A stretch of DNA of 35,255 nucleotides from a virus: positions 1 to 35,255 of the IMG/VR virus record IMGVR_UViG_3300030060_003936. The stretch is one strand, 5' to 3'. Within the stretch, counting starts at the first letter, position 1, and every line of letters begins with the position of its first letter. The notes under the pieces were generated by a model. It was not told the DNA's origin. It made no database searches and saw only the letters and a program-made list of their open reading frames with translations. This document shows positions 9,026 to 19,027 of the stretch, piece after piece. The position numbers were made by a program, and so were the translations under genes.

Positions 9026-12000
9026 ATGCCGGAAATTAAAAATACTTTCCTCAAGGGGAAGATGAATAAAGATTTTGATGAAAGACTGGTTCCAGAAGGA
9101 GAGTATAGAGATGCGTTGAATATAGAGGTTTCAACTTCAGAAAGTGCTGACGTAGGTGTTGTTAAAAATATTTTAGGTAATCATAGGTTAGAAGATTTAA
9201 TACCTAGTGGTTTTACTTGTGTAGGTAGTATAGCTGATGAGCAAACAAATAAAATATATTGGTTTGTATCAAGCTATAATACTGACGCTATTATAGAATT
9301 TGATGTAGATATTTACAGTGTGTCTTCAACTACTCCAGTTGCAAAACCTGTTTTTGTAGACAAATATGTTGGTACTCCAAAAGCAGTTTTAAATTTTCCA
9401 AATAAAATAATAACGGGTATAAATATAATAGATAATTTATTATTTTGGACCGACAATGTTAACAATCCTAAGAAAATAAATATAGATGATTGTAAAAAAG
9501 GTACTGTTGATTTAAACACCCATACACAATTAAGTTTTGACAAAGGTAGTTTTCATGGATTAACTATAAACCTTATAACAGATGATGTTGAATTATCTAC
9601 TAACCCATTTACACTTTTAAGTGAAGGAGAAAAAGCTTGGTATGACACAAAACAGCTTGATGCGGTTTTAGGTACAACAGCTGTTGTTACAGGTTTTGAT
9701 TCTGGACAACACGAGGTCAAGCATTATAGAGGCGATGAGTTTTTAGGTGTAAAAAAAATAGTAGCGTTTGACGTTCCTACCGCTGGAGAACAAGAAGGAA
9801 CGTATTTTCACGCTGTAGATAATTTTGATGATTTAAACGTTGATAGTGCAGCTTGGGAAAAAGGTGATGTTATCTTTGGTAATGATATTACTGTAGATAT
9901 TGAAGAGCGCCATATTACTGTTATAAAGCCAAAACCTTTAAGCTCACCATTTGTAAAAATAAATTACGAAGAAAATGTTGATAGTGATAGTAAAATTCCA
10001 AACATTTTCGAAACAAAATTACCTAGATTTTCTTATAGATATAAATATAGAGATGGAGAGTTTTCTCCATTTGCTCCTTTTACACACCCAGTGTTTAATG
10101 CTAAATATCCTAAAGACACGAGTGTTTCCAATGATACAAATATTTTTTACAACAAAGACAACGCTTATGATATAGATGAACCTCATAATAAAGCGATGGT
10201 AAACTCTATTCACTCCGTAGAATTAACTGATTTTGTTACGCCTCATACACCTGAGGATGTTGAAGAAATAGAAATACTTTATAAACAAGAAGAGTCTCCT
10301 AATATATATTCTATTAGTAGAGTTAAACGCTCTCACAAAGATTGGCATGAACCAAGCAATTATCAAGGTTTAGGTTTTAATATTGGTTTGGGTAAATCAG
10401 AAGAATCTAATACTGGAACTTACAGAGCACAAGGTGGTCTTACTAAAGGAAAGTATATTATAACAACAGAAAATATATACGCTGCGCTACCAGCGAATCA
10501 ATTGTTAAGACCTTGGGATAATGTGCCTAAAAAAGCGCTAGCACAAGAGGTTACTGGTAACAGAATTGTTTATGGTAATTATGTTCAAAATTATGATCTA
10601 GATAAAGATACTGAAATACTAGTTAGTTATGATGATAGAAAAGGTAGTTTAAATAGCTTTGAATCACAAGGTTTGCGCTCTATAAAATCTCAAAGAAACT
10701 ATCAACTAGGCGTTGTCTACAGTGATAAATATGGTAGAGAAACGCCAGTATTAACCTCAACAGGTGGCGCTGTAAATGTTCCTTGGCAAGATGGTAATAA
10801 CAATAAAAACGCTAGTAGAAGTCTCCAGCTAAATGCCAGTGTAACAAATAACTTTCCAGAATGGGTTGATTCATTTAAGTTTTTTATAAAAGAAACTTCA
10901 AATCCATATTATAATTTAATAATGGATAGAGCTTGGGTTACTAAAAGTACATATGAACTTGATTATACAAAAGGTAATTTATGGATTTCATTTCCATCAT
11001 CTGATAGAAATAAAATTTCAGAAGAAGATTATATAATTTTAAAGAAAAAAATTGGCACAGGAGAAGAGCAAGTGTCGACAGAGAACAAGTTTAAAATTAT
11101 TGATATAAAAAATAATGCTCCTGATGCTATTAAATTTCAATTAGTTAATTACGGCCAAATAGATCAAAAAGGAGATAACCATATAACTACTAGTGTTTTT
11201 ACCAACGCAGATAGAAGAATGGATAAAGAAGTTGATACTTTACAATTATCAGCGGAAGGATGGCAAGATTTTATAAATTCTGGTTCTACACTTTTTGGAG
11301 GTATTCCATTAGAGCAAGATCAATCTTTATCAACAAGTATATCTGGTCCAATTAGAACGACTGGGTTATATATTTCATGGAGACGACTTGATTCTGATGG
11401 TAAAGGCGTTTCTTCTAAAAAATACAAAATAACAAATGGTAAGTTTGACACTAATTACACTCTTAAATTAGCAACACCAATAACTAAAATTGACGCAGAT
11501 ATAGCGCATTTTGATGGTAACTCTGCTTTAACAAATGGAAATCTTCATCCAGATTTAATTGTTCAAATAGAAAAAAGAGAACGTAAAGATGAAGAAAACT
11601 TTTCTGGTAAATTTTTTGTTAAAATTTCTAAAAATCAAGTTACAGATTTAATTGAAACTGGAAATTCAGTTGATATATTAGATCAATTTCAAGTTTCAAC
11701 AAAAAGATTTAGTTGGTATTGGCAAGATGATATAGCTGGAAGTTCTCAAAGCGCAATATATAATAGTACAGATGTTAGTAATTATGGGCTTTTAAATTAT
11801 TTTGGAGAAAATCAAACACACTCTGGCGCAGATAGTATTCATAACGCTAATAATAATGTAGAAGGTAATACTGATGCTAATGCTTCGGTTTTAAAATTAA
11901 CAGATTATCACGATGCTTGGGCTGGTATAGAAACTAACTTTGGTCCTACGTTTTTTATAGATTCAATGCACATGGCCGCTGGACAAAGCGAGGCTAGTAA

Positions 12001-15000
12001 TTACGCTAAATATTCTTGTATCACTTGGTCTGGGTGTACATCTGGTGAAAGTACTTCTGCCGAAGATTCTAGTTGGAGTTATCCACCACTTAAAACTTGG
12101 ATAACTGATTTTAAAAATATATCAGGATTAAAAAATAAATTAAAAAGCGGTTCTGTTTGGTTTAATGATGATTTAATATCAACATCGCCACTTGTAGACC
12201 CTCAAGATGATTGGAGAAAGAAAAGAGTTGACGGTTGGGTTGGTCCGTTACAAAAAGTAACAAGAAGTACACCTACAAGTACTGCTTCCATAAACTCAAA
12301 CCATATAAACGGTTTGGAAGGTATAGTCACAACTAATAGTTATCATGCTACTGGACCTAGAAGATGGTTTAGTGGTATAACGAGTAATAATACAGAACAT
12401 GGTGTTGGTAGTGATACTAAAACTTATTCTAATGATGGTGAGGTTGATAGGCACTTTATGCACTTATCGTTTTTTGCTCCTGGAAGAGATTTACACCCTG
12501 ATGACTTTAAAGACGCTGATCCAGTTCTTTTTGGTAAAAATTCTTGGGCTGCAAACTTACAAGGTATATGGGGTGGTGGTGTTTTTACCGGCCAATCAAA
12601 AAACAAAAAGTTTGGTACTTCAAACTCTCACCGCCACATTATGATGGAAGGTAATCATGATTCAAATAATAATTATAGAAAATTAACACCAAGGCCTGGG
12701 ATTGGGGTTGGATATAATTTAAAGTACAAAGAACTTCACGCGAGACAATGGGATCCTACTTTTAATAAGAATGGTGATCCTGATAATAAAATAAGAGATT
12801 TTATAAGAAATTTACACGCTGGAGCTAGATTTAGATTTCATAAAGTTGCAAGTTTTGTTACTACTGACACTGTGGCAAGTGCTGTTAGTGATTCTACAGC
12901 AGTTACTTTAAGCACTAGTTATGAAACTACAGGTGTTTTAGCAGGTGACACTGTTAGTGGTGATGGTGTTGATACTGGAACAACAGTAGCAGCTGTAAAC
13001 GTTGGCTCAAGTGCTGTAGCTATAACGTTATCTGCAAATGCAACAATTGCAGCAGGAACACTATTAAAATTTACTGGTACCGATATAAAAAGAGCGGCTA
13101 GTATTGATACAGAGGTGTATACCATTAAAAAAGTAGCTGTAAAAAAATTATACAATCATACTTCTTGGAGAAAACCTTATAATAGATATGTAAGTGGTAC
13201 TTACGAAGACACGTCTAGTGTAGTTGTTGATTATCGTAGCGTAGAAACAGTAGCTTTAGAATATTTAAATACTCTAGACGCATCAGGCGTAAGTAATAGT
13301 ACTATAAAAAGAGACAATCTTAAAAACAAAATAAAAGAATTTGGCAAGGCTAACAATAGAAGAATTTGTTACATAATTGAACTAGACAAAAACCCTGCTG
13401 ACAACACTTCATTTAATCCTTTAGACGCTTCCGAAGATATAATGACGGCCAACTACATATCAGAAGATTTTTGTGATATTGAGTTTTTAGATCCAGTAAA
13501 ATCTGTTCTTCTATCTGATTTAAGTAAATTTCCAGCTATATGGGAAGTTGATCCTAAAAAACAAGAGGTAGATTTAGATATATATTACGAAGCTAGTAGC
13601 AATATACCGGTTAAAATAAATAGTAAAACAAACGAAATGTTTGCACCAATAGGTTGTACTGTTGAAATTTTAAATTCAACTATTACAACTTCTTGTATAT
13701 TAGAATCGTGGAATGGTTCTACTGCAACTTTTTCCCCAGGTTTTCCTAAATACTTTTACGACTCTGTTGCCGATGAGGATGTAGAATTTGATTATTCAGG
13801 TTTGTCATTTAAGTTTATTAGAGAAGATGGTAGCTACACTGTAGCTGAAGCAAGTGCTCATGATTTAGACAGTGCAATTGTTGACTTTAAAACAGAATTT
13901 AAGTTTGAAGAAAATATTGGTCAAAACTTAATGGCTGGACTTTCTTGGTATAATTGTTTTTCTTTTGGTAATGGTGTTGAATCTAATAGAATTAGAGATG
14001 ATTTTAACGAAATATTTATTACTAATGGGGTTAAAGCATCTACAACTACACAGGAAATATATGAAGAAGAAAGAAGAGCACACGGTTTAATATACTCTGG
14101 TATTTACAACTCTAATTCTAGCGTTAATGATCTTAATCAGTTTATAATGGCTGAGAAAATAACTAAAGATTTAAACCCTACGTTTGGTAGTATACAAAAG
14201 TTATTTCAAAGAAGAATAAGTTTGATTGCTTTTTGTGAAGACAGAGTTGTTAGCATAGTTTCTAATAAAGATACTTTATTTAACGCAGATGGTAATCCTC
14301 AATTAATAGCTAGTGATAGAGTGCTTGGTGATGCTAATCCATTTGCTGGTGAATACGGTATATCAACTAATCCAGAATCTTTTGCACAAGAATCTTTTAG
14401 AAGTTATTTTACAGATAAACAAAGAGGCGCTGTTCTTAGATTATCAAGGGACGGTTTAACACCTATATCTAAAAATGGCATGCATGATTGGTTTAGAGAT
14501 AATTTAACAGAGTACAACTCTTTAATAGGTACTTATGATAGTTACAAAGAAGATTATAATTTAACGTTGTCTAATAATAGTTTTAGTCAAAACTTATTAC
14601 AAGATGCTTATATAGAGGCTGGTGGTGACCCAATCACTATAGATCCAACTAATAGGATTGTAGACGGTGGTGTTAACAGTGGTGTAGAGTTTGAATATCT
14701 TTATGAGGCTTACAATGTGCTTGACGTAGTGCCAGGTCCTGAAAATAATCCTTTTGTTTGGGGTAGTTTTATACCAGAATCTTATGCTCTAAGCGCTTCT
14801 GCTAATATTACCCATCACGGTGAAATATTAAAAGGTAGTCTGCAAGCTGAGGTAATAGAGCAAACAAATTTTGATTTATATGGTGCTGTCACTGGATATG
14901 TACCCGCTACTTATAGTACAACTTTAGCTACTAGTGATACTGGTATAAGTGGAAACGTTATTACTTCTGATTTTCCACAAGTTTGGTCAGGTCTTTCTAC

Positions 15001-18000
15001 TACCTCTCAAAACATGGGTTATGATGGTAATTGGCAAATTTCTGGACAAGGAAGGACATCCCAAAATGGTGCTCAAGGTATTTGGTTTTGGAACTCAATT
15101 TTTCCATTTGAAAATAATAATAGTAATTACGCTTCTTATGTATCTAGTTCGTGGACTGTTGTAAATATGGATTCAGATATTAAATGCGATATTAACAAGC
15201 ATGACCCATCGTCAGTATGGAATCAATACCCATCAGGAGGAAGTTCAAGTATGTCGTGGAAATTTGGAAAAGAAGATGTATTTACCTTACCACAATATCC
15301 ATTTGGATATAAATATTATCCAGCGGTGGGTTCAGTATTAACCTCTAGATCTGTTAGTGTTGCTATGGTAGACTTTGACCCTTATTCTGGACAAAAATAT
15401 TTATATCATTTAACAGACAGATTAAACTATAGAGATGCTATAGTATTTGATAGGCCAACAAACGACGCTTGGATTGAATGGAGTAATTTTGGTAAAGACG
15501 GTACAGGTGACCTTGTTGACAACTTCAACGATCCAAACGTGTTTCATGGCTCTATATTTAATGGTGATGAGTTGCATGTTGAAATTGAATTAGGAATTTT
15601 ACCTACATTTTGGGCTGGTGGCGCCTTGTCTTTAGGATCTGGTCAAAACGCATCAGATATACATTATGATTATATAGCTGCTAAATATGGTAGTAATTAT
15701 ATTCAACCTAAAATAGAACTTTGGGACGATGCTACTGGAGCTATTATTTCTTCTTCAATTATACAAGATACTAGTGGGTTACCAGTAGCGACTGGTGGTA
15801 GTAGTGAAACACCTTACAACGCGATACATTCCTCTGCTTATACAGCCGCCGGAAGTGATATTGACGACGCCAATGGTTATGTAAATTCTGGATCAGTAGT
15901 ATTTGAAGACACTTATAATTACGAAAGCCTTGTTGGTCCTTCCAACGCCACTGCAAACGGACAACCAGCAGAGGTATCGCCGTCTGGAAATAATGACTAT
16001 TTTGACGTTACATCTAAAAGTTATACTATTAGTGCTAGTTGGAAGTTTCAAGATAGTGATTCATTAAATAATGATATTAATTCTAGCATATCAGAAAAAC
16101 AAGTTGTTGAAAACCTTAAATTAAGATTGCAAAACATTAGAACGCCTCATAGTGGTAATTGGGCTACCGGTCACCCAGATACAGAAACTCTTTCATCTGC
16201 CTTATCGGGTAGTACAATGGAGGATGTTTATAGTTCAGCTTATGGAGGTTTAGATCCTAATGGCACAGCTTCTCACTTAAATATGTTAAGAGAGCCTATG
16301 TGGTTTGTAAAAAAGATAAAAATACATAAAGGGCACGGAATTACAGCCCCAACAGATCCAGGTGTTAATGATCTTGATATAGCAATATTAGGGGTTGAAG
16401 AAGAACCACCTGTAAATATACCTGCTTGGACGGAGGTTACTCATAACTATTTTAACTTTCCAACTACTTGGAGTATTGTTACTAATGCAGAGTGGTCCGG
16501 TGCTCCAGGTGAAGAAAACACAACGTATACTCACGCTAATACTTCTGATATTTTTGGTGATGATTATCCCGCTGTAGCAGTAAACTCTAATTTTGCAAAC
16601 ACTACACCTGGCCAAGAAATGAATCCTGGAGCTTCATTTTCTTATGTAGTTCCATTTGGATTTGACGAAACTACAGTAGACTTAGGTGGTTATGGTACTG
16701 AAAATCCACCGGGAAATACTACAAATCAATCAAGTATTTCTGGGGCAACAAATTTTACCGCATCGATAAGTAACACTGGTAGTTACACATCTAATACAGT
16801 GTTACATGATAATCAATATATATATGTGGAAAATTACGATAGCACTTCGGCTTCAGATATTACACATGATATAACTAGTGAACCTTGGGTTGCTGGTAAT
16901 TGGTATTTAGTTGATGTTGAGTATAGTGACTTTGTGCATGGAACTGATAGTGGCGATATAATGGTATACGGCGTTGCTTCGGGCGCGAGTTTTGATGATG
17001 GTGAGGCAATAAACGAAGAAGGTGTTGGTTTGTATGGTGGAGATAGTAGTAATGCGCACTGTGTATTAGTACCAGTAATAAGAAATGAATATGGTTTAGT
17101 TGGTGGTGGTGGTGATGGAGAACTTGTTTTAAGAGGTATATTTAAAATACATGGAGATAGTTGGGTTTTAAATAATGAGCCAAATAAATTTACTTTAAGA
17201 GTTTTAGGCTGTACTAATGGTGTCAAAATTAATAAAATAGTTACTAAAAAATTAATTGATACTGCTACCGCTGGAACTGTTGACTATTGGTCTAACCAAG
17301 TACCATCTTCGTCTGATCCGACACATAGCTTTAGTAATAACTCAATGTATTACAAGGCTGATAAGTTATGTTGGGAAATTGAAGCTGATTCAAATGGAAT
17401 TAATCTATATCATATATGGTCACAAGATCTCGTTAATACAAACACTCTTCACCAAGGTCCTTGGGATTTATTTTTTACAGTTAGTATTAATCCGGTTACA
17501 GGTATTTTTTCTGGCTCTTTAAGCGGTGTAATAGCTGTTAGTGATACAGGGGTGTTTAGAGGCGCTGCGTTTAACAAAATAAAAGATGTTGGTAATTATA
17601 AAATTTCTTTTGACCTTACGGATAATTCAGATGGCGCTGGGTGGAAAGTTTACCAAGAAGATTTAAACGGTGATTATATTGAATATACAACGGCAGATAT
17701 TGAAACAGCTATTGATTCACCTTGGAATGTAGGAGATGCTGGTAATAAAATACAATTTCATCAAGATTTAGGCGAAACTAGCGCGCAGGAATACGCTGTT
17801 AGTGGAATATCGTTAACACCTTTAGAACAAACAATTTTAATTGGAAATATAGGATCTTGGAATATAAATGGGTTTGACGTTAATCAAGTAGATCCGTATA
17901 TTTATTTAGACAGCATTAATAATTACTTCGTGTTTGATGATTGTCCTATTCAAGATGATGGCACTCAATTTATAAGTATTACCCAACAAATTAATGAAAG

Positions 18001-19006
18001 TACAAATCAATTTGATAGATATAAAATAAGTTTTAATCATGGTATAACAACAGGTGAAATTAATATTTATTACTATAACGCAAGCGGGTATGGTTTTAAA
18101 ATAACAGGTATAGATAGTTCTACGCCAACAAATTTTGAGCAAATTGTTAGTATTGGAGACGATTTATGGTCGCCAGATCAAGGTATAATAAACGGTAATG
18201 ATTATTCTGGTTATAACTCTGATTTAAAAAACACATTTGTTATACAAGCTTTTGATAACGGTGATGATATAAATGGATATATAGATAATATATCAATGTT
18301 TAAAGTTTATGAAGATGAAACTATAGCTGATAAAACGGTTACGTTTAATGAGTCTGTAAATGGTTGGAGTAGCTTTAAAAGCTTTGTACCTGAAAATGGA
18401 GTTAGTTTATCTAAAAAATACTTTACATTTAAAAACGGTAAATTGTGGCAACATTATATACCGAAATTAAATGGAGCGACTGGAAGTTTTAATGATAATG
18501 GTTTTTATATAAAAACAAAAGCAGAAGAAGCTGATAATTATAATGTTTTTTATGGAAACTCAAGCTATTCTAGTATAAAAAATGTTATAAACCAGGGTTC
18601 TTCAACTGTAAAAATTTTTAATACTATAAATTATGAAGGTAGTCAAGCTTATGTAGCTAAGCCAACTCAATCTGAAATAACGTTAAATAACGCAATGGCT
18701 TGGTCTAATGGTGATGATATTTTAGGTTGGAATTGCTCTGAAATAAAAACAGATTTAGACAGTGGAAGCGTAGTTGAGTTTATTAAAAAAGAAGGCAAAT
18801 GGTTTAATTATATAAAAGGATTAAACACTAGCCAAGTGTTAGATACAAGTAAATTTAGCGTGCAAGGTATTGGTATTGTTTCAAGTACACAAAGCTCATC
18901 TTTTGTACTTGCTACACCGGTTGCACCTTCTGCTCCTTCTGCTCCTTCTGCCCCAGCTCCTGGCAGTGGCAGTGGTAGTGGTAGTGGTAGTGGTAGTGTT
19001 TATTAA
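9026..19006 (+). CDS. Giant tail nozzle/adhesin protein, 3326 aa
   Basis: Likely tail-tube end (nozzle) fused to receptor-binding extensions. The N-terminus (INTFLKG-like: KNTFLKGKMNKDFDERLVPEG, then EYRDALNIEVSTSE) and a segment near residues 1770-1825 (EYGISTNPESFAQESFRSYFT; RGAVLRLSRDGLTPIS; MHDWF) match the two ends of the beta-propeller nozzle protein of short-tailed phages. Between them are long inserts, including a Ser/Thr/Val module at residues 1278-1351. From about residue 1870 to 3295 the chain is a series of Gly/Ser/Asn/Asp-rich beta domains with jelly-roll features (YKISFDLTDNSDGAGWKV; FDRYKISFNHGITTGEINIYY). It ends in Ala-Pro-Ser repeats and six Gly-Ser repeats. The frame is uninterrupted over 9981 nt. 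Confidence 0.7.
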   Translation: MPEIKNTFLKGKMNKDFDERLVPEGEYRDALNIEVSTSESADVGVVKNILGNHRLEDLIPSGFTCVGSIADEQTNKIYWFVSSYNTDAIIEFDVDIYSVSSTTPVAKPVFVDKYVGTPKAVLNFPNKIITGINIIDNLLFWTDNVNNPKKINIDDCKKGTVDLNTHTQLSFDKGSFHGLTINLITDDVELSTNPFTLLSEGEKAWYDTKQLDAVLGTTAVVTGFDSGQHEVKHYRGDEFLGVKKIVAFDVPTAGEQEGTYFHAVDNFDDLNVDSAAWEKGDVIFGNDITVDIEERHITVIKPKPLSSPFVKINYEENVDSDSKIPNIFETKLPRFSYRYKYRDGEFSPFAPFTHPVFNAKYPKDTSVSNDTNIFYNKDNAYDIDEPHNKAMVNSIHSVELTDFVTPHTPEDVEEIEILYKQEESPNIYSISRVKRSHKDWHEPSNYQGLGFNIGLGKSEESNTGTYRAQGGLTKGKYIITTENIYAALPANQLLRPWDNVPKKALAQEVTGNRIVYGNYVQNYDLDKDTEILVSYDDRKGSLNSFESQGLRSIKSQRNYQLGVVYSDKYGRETPVLTSTGGAVNVPWQDGNNNKNASRSLQLNASVTNNFPEWVDSFKFFIKETSNPYYNLIMDRAWVTKSTYELDYTKGNLWISFPSSDRNKISEEDYIILKKKIGTGEEQVSTENKFKIIDIKNNAPDAIKFQLVNYGQIDQKGDNHITTSVFTNADRRMDKEVDTLQLSAEGWQDFINSGSTLFGGIPLEQDQSLSTSISGPIRTTGLYISWRRLDSDGKGVSSKKYKITNGKFDTNYTLKLATPITKIDADIAHFDGNSALTNGNLHPDLIVQIEKRERKDEENFSGKFFVKISKNQVTDLIETGNSVDILDQFQVSTKRFSWYWQDDIAGSSQSAIYNSTDVSNYGLLNYFGENQTHSGADSIHNANNNVEGNTDANASVLKLTDYHDAWAGIETNFGPTFFIDSMHMAAGQSEASNYAKYSCITWSGCTSGESTSAEDSSWSYPPLKTWITDFKNISGLKNKLKSGSVWFNDDLISTSPLVDPQDDWRKKRVDGWVGPLQKVTRSTPTSTASINSNHINGLEGIVTTNSYHATGPRRWFSGITSNNTEHGVGSDTKTYSNDGEVDRHFMHLSFFAPGRDLHPDDFKDADPVLFGKNSWAANLQGIWGGGVFTGQSKNKKFGTSNSHRHIMMEGNHDSNNNYRKLTPRPGIGVGYNLKYKELHARQWDPTFNKNGDPDNKIRDFIRNLHAGARFRFHKVASFVTTDTVASAVSDSTAVTLSTSYETTGVLAGDTVSGDGVDTGTTVAAVNVGSSAVAITLSANATIAAGTLLKFTGTDIKRAASIDTEVYTIKKVAVKKLYNHTSWRKPYNRYVSGTYEDTSSVVVDYRSVETVALEYLNTLDASGVSNSTIKRDNLKNKIKEFGKANNRRICYIIELDKNPADNTSFNPLDASEDIMTANYISEDFCDIEFLDPVKSVLLSDLSKFPAIWEVDPKKQEVDLDIYYEASSNIPVKINSKTNEMFAPIGCTVEILNSTITTSCILESWNGSTATFSPGFPKYFYDSVADEDVEFDYSGLSFKFIREDGSYTVAEASAHDLDSAIVDFKTEFKFEENIGQNLMAGLSWYNCFSFGNGVESNRIRDDFNEIFITNGVKASTTTQEIYEEERRAHGLIYSGIYNSNSSVNDLNQFIMAEKITKDLNPTFGSIQKLFQRRISLIAFCEDRVVSIVSNKDTLFNADGNPQLIASDRVLGDANPFAGEYGISTNPESFAQESFRSYFTDKQRGAVLRLSRDGLTPISKNGMHDWFRDNLTEYNSLIGTYDSYKEDYNLTLSNNSFSQNLLQDAYIEAGGDPITIDPTNRIVDGGVNSGVEFEYLYEAYNVLDVVPGPENNPFVWGSFIPESYALSASANITHHGEILKGSLQAEVIEQTNFDLYGAVTGYVPATYSTTLATSDTGISGNVITSDFPQVWSGLSTTSQNMGYDGNWQISGQGRTSQNGAQGIWFWNSIFPFENNNSNYASYVSSSWTVVNMDSDIKCDINKHDPSSVWNQYPSGGSSSMSWKFGKEDVFTLPQYPFGYKYYPAVGSVLTSRSVSVAMVDFDPYSGQKYLYHLTDRLNYRDAIVFDRPTNDAWIEWSNFGKDGTGDLVDNFNDPNVFHGSIFNGDELHVEIELGILPTFWAGGALSLGSGQNASDIHYDYIAAKYGSNYIQPKIELWDDATGAIISSSIIQDTSGLPVATGGSSETPYNAIHSSAYTAAGSDIDDANGYVNSGSVVFEDTYNYESLVGPSNATANGQPAEVSPSGNNDYFDVTSKSYTISASWKFQDSDSLNNDINSSISEKQVVENLKLRLQNIRTPHSGNWATGHPDTETLSSALSGSTMEDVYSSAYGGLDPNGTASHLNMLREPMWFVKKIKIHKGHGITAPTDPGVNDLDIAILGVEEEPPVNIPAWTEVTHNYFNFPTTWSIVTNAEWSGAPGEENTTYTHANTSDIFGDDYPAVAVNSNFANTTPGQEMNPGASFSYVVPFGFDETTVDLGGYGTENPPGNTTNQSSISGATNFTASISNTGSYTSNTVLHDNQYIYVENYDSTSASDITHDITSEPWVAGNWYLVDVEYSDFVHGTDSGDIMVYGVASGASFDDGEAINEEGVGLYGGDSSNAHCVLVPVIRNEYGLVGGGGDGELVLRGIFKIHGDSWVLNNEPNKFTLRVLGCTNGVKINKIVTKKLIDTATAGTVDYWSNQVPSSSDPTHSFSNNSMYYKADKLCWEIEADSNGINLYHIWSQDLVNTNTLHQGPWDLFFTVSINPVTGIFSGSLSGVIAVSDTGVFRGAAFNKIKDVGNYKISFDLTDNSDGAGWKVYQEDLNGDYIEYTTADIETAIDSPWNVGDAGNKIQFHQDLGETSAQEYAVSGISLTPLEQTILIGNIGSWNINGFDVNQVDPYIYLDSINNYFVFDDCPIQDDGTQFISITQQINESTNQFDRYKISFNHGITTGEINIYYYNASGYGFKITGIDSSTPTNFEQIVSIGDDLWSPDQGIINGNDYSGYNSDLKNTFVIQAFDNGDDINGYIDNISMFKVYEDETIADKTVTFNESVNGWSSFKSFVPENGVSLSKKYFTFKNGKLWQHYIPKLNGATGSFNDNGFYIKTKAEEADNYNVFYGNSSYSSIKNVINQGSSTVKIFNTINYEGSQAYVAKPTQSEITLNNAMAWSNGDDILGWNCSEIKTDLDSGSVVEFIKKEGKWFNYIKGLNTSQVLDTSKFSVQGIGIVSSTQSSSFVLATPVAPSAPSAPSAPAPGSGSGSGSGSGSVY
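12857..13078 (+). repeat. Beta-module copy A within the giant nozzle gene
   Basis: Codes residues 1278-1351 of the 3326-aa protein: TAVTLST, then G(V)LAGDTVSG, TTVAAVNVG, AITLSANATI and AGTLLKFTG. The same order of blocks recurs twice in the next gene, so this is a shared tail module rather than local low complexity. Confidence 0.55.
18923..18997 (+). repeat. Ala-Pro-Ser and Gly-Ser coding repeats at the adhesin C-terminus
   Basis: Three GC(A/T)CCTTCT units (9 nt, Ala-Pro-Ser) start at 18923, then six GG(C/T)AGT units (6 nt, Gly-Ser) run from 18962 to 18997, just before Val-Tyr-stop. The first two Gly-Ser units use GGC and the last four GGT, so the latter are perfect copies. Both repeats keep the frame when units are gained or lost. 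Confidence 0.9.
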
Positions 19007-19027
19007 GGATTATAAAAATAAATTAAT

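Noticed and set aside
12399-12644. 81-aa + strand frame in another phase inside the giant gene
   Set aside because: Leu-rich shadow frame within a region clearly coding in the main phase.
16834-17226. 130-aa minus-strand frame inside the giant adhesin gene
   Set aside because: Fully within an uninterrupted + strand coding region; rich in Pro/Ser as expected for a shadow of Gly/Ser codons.
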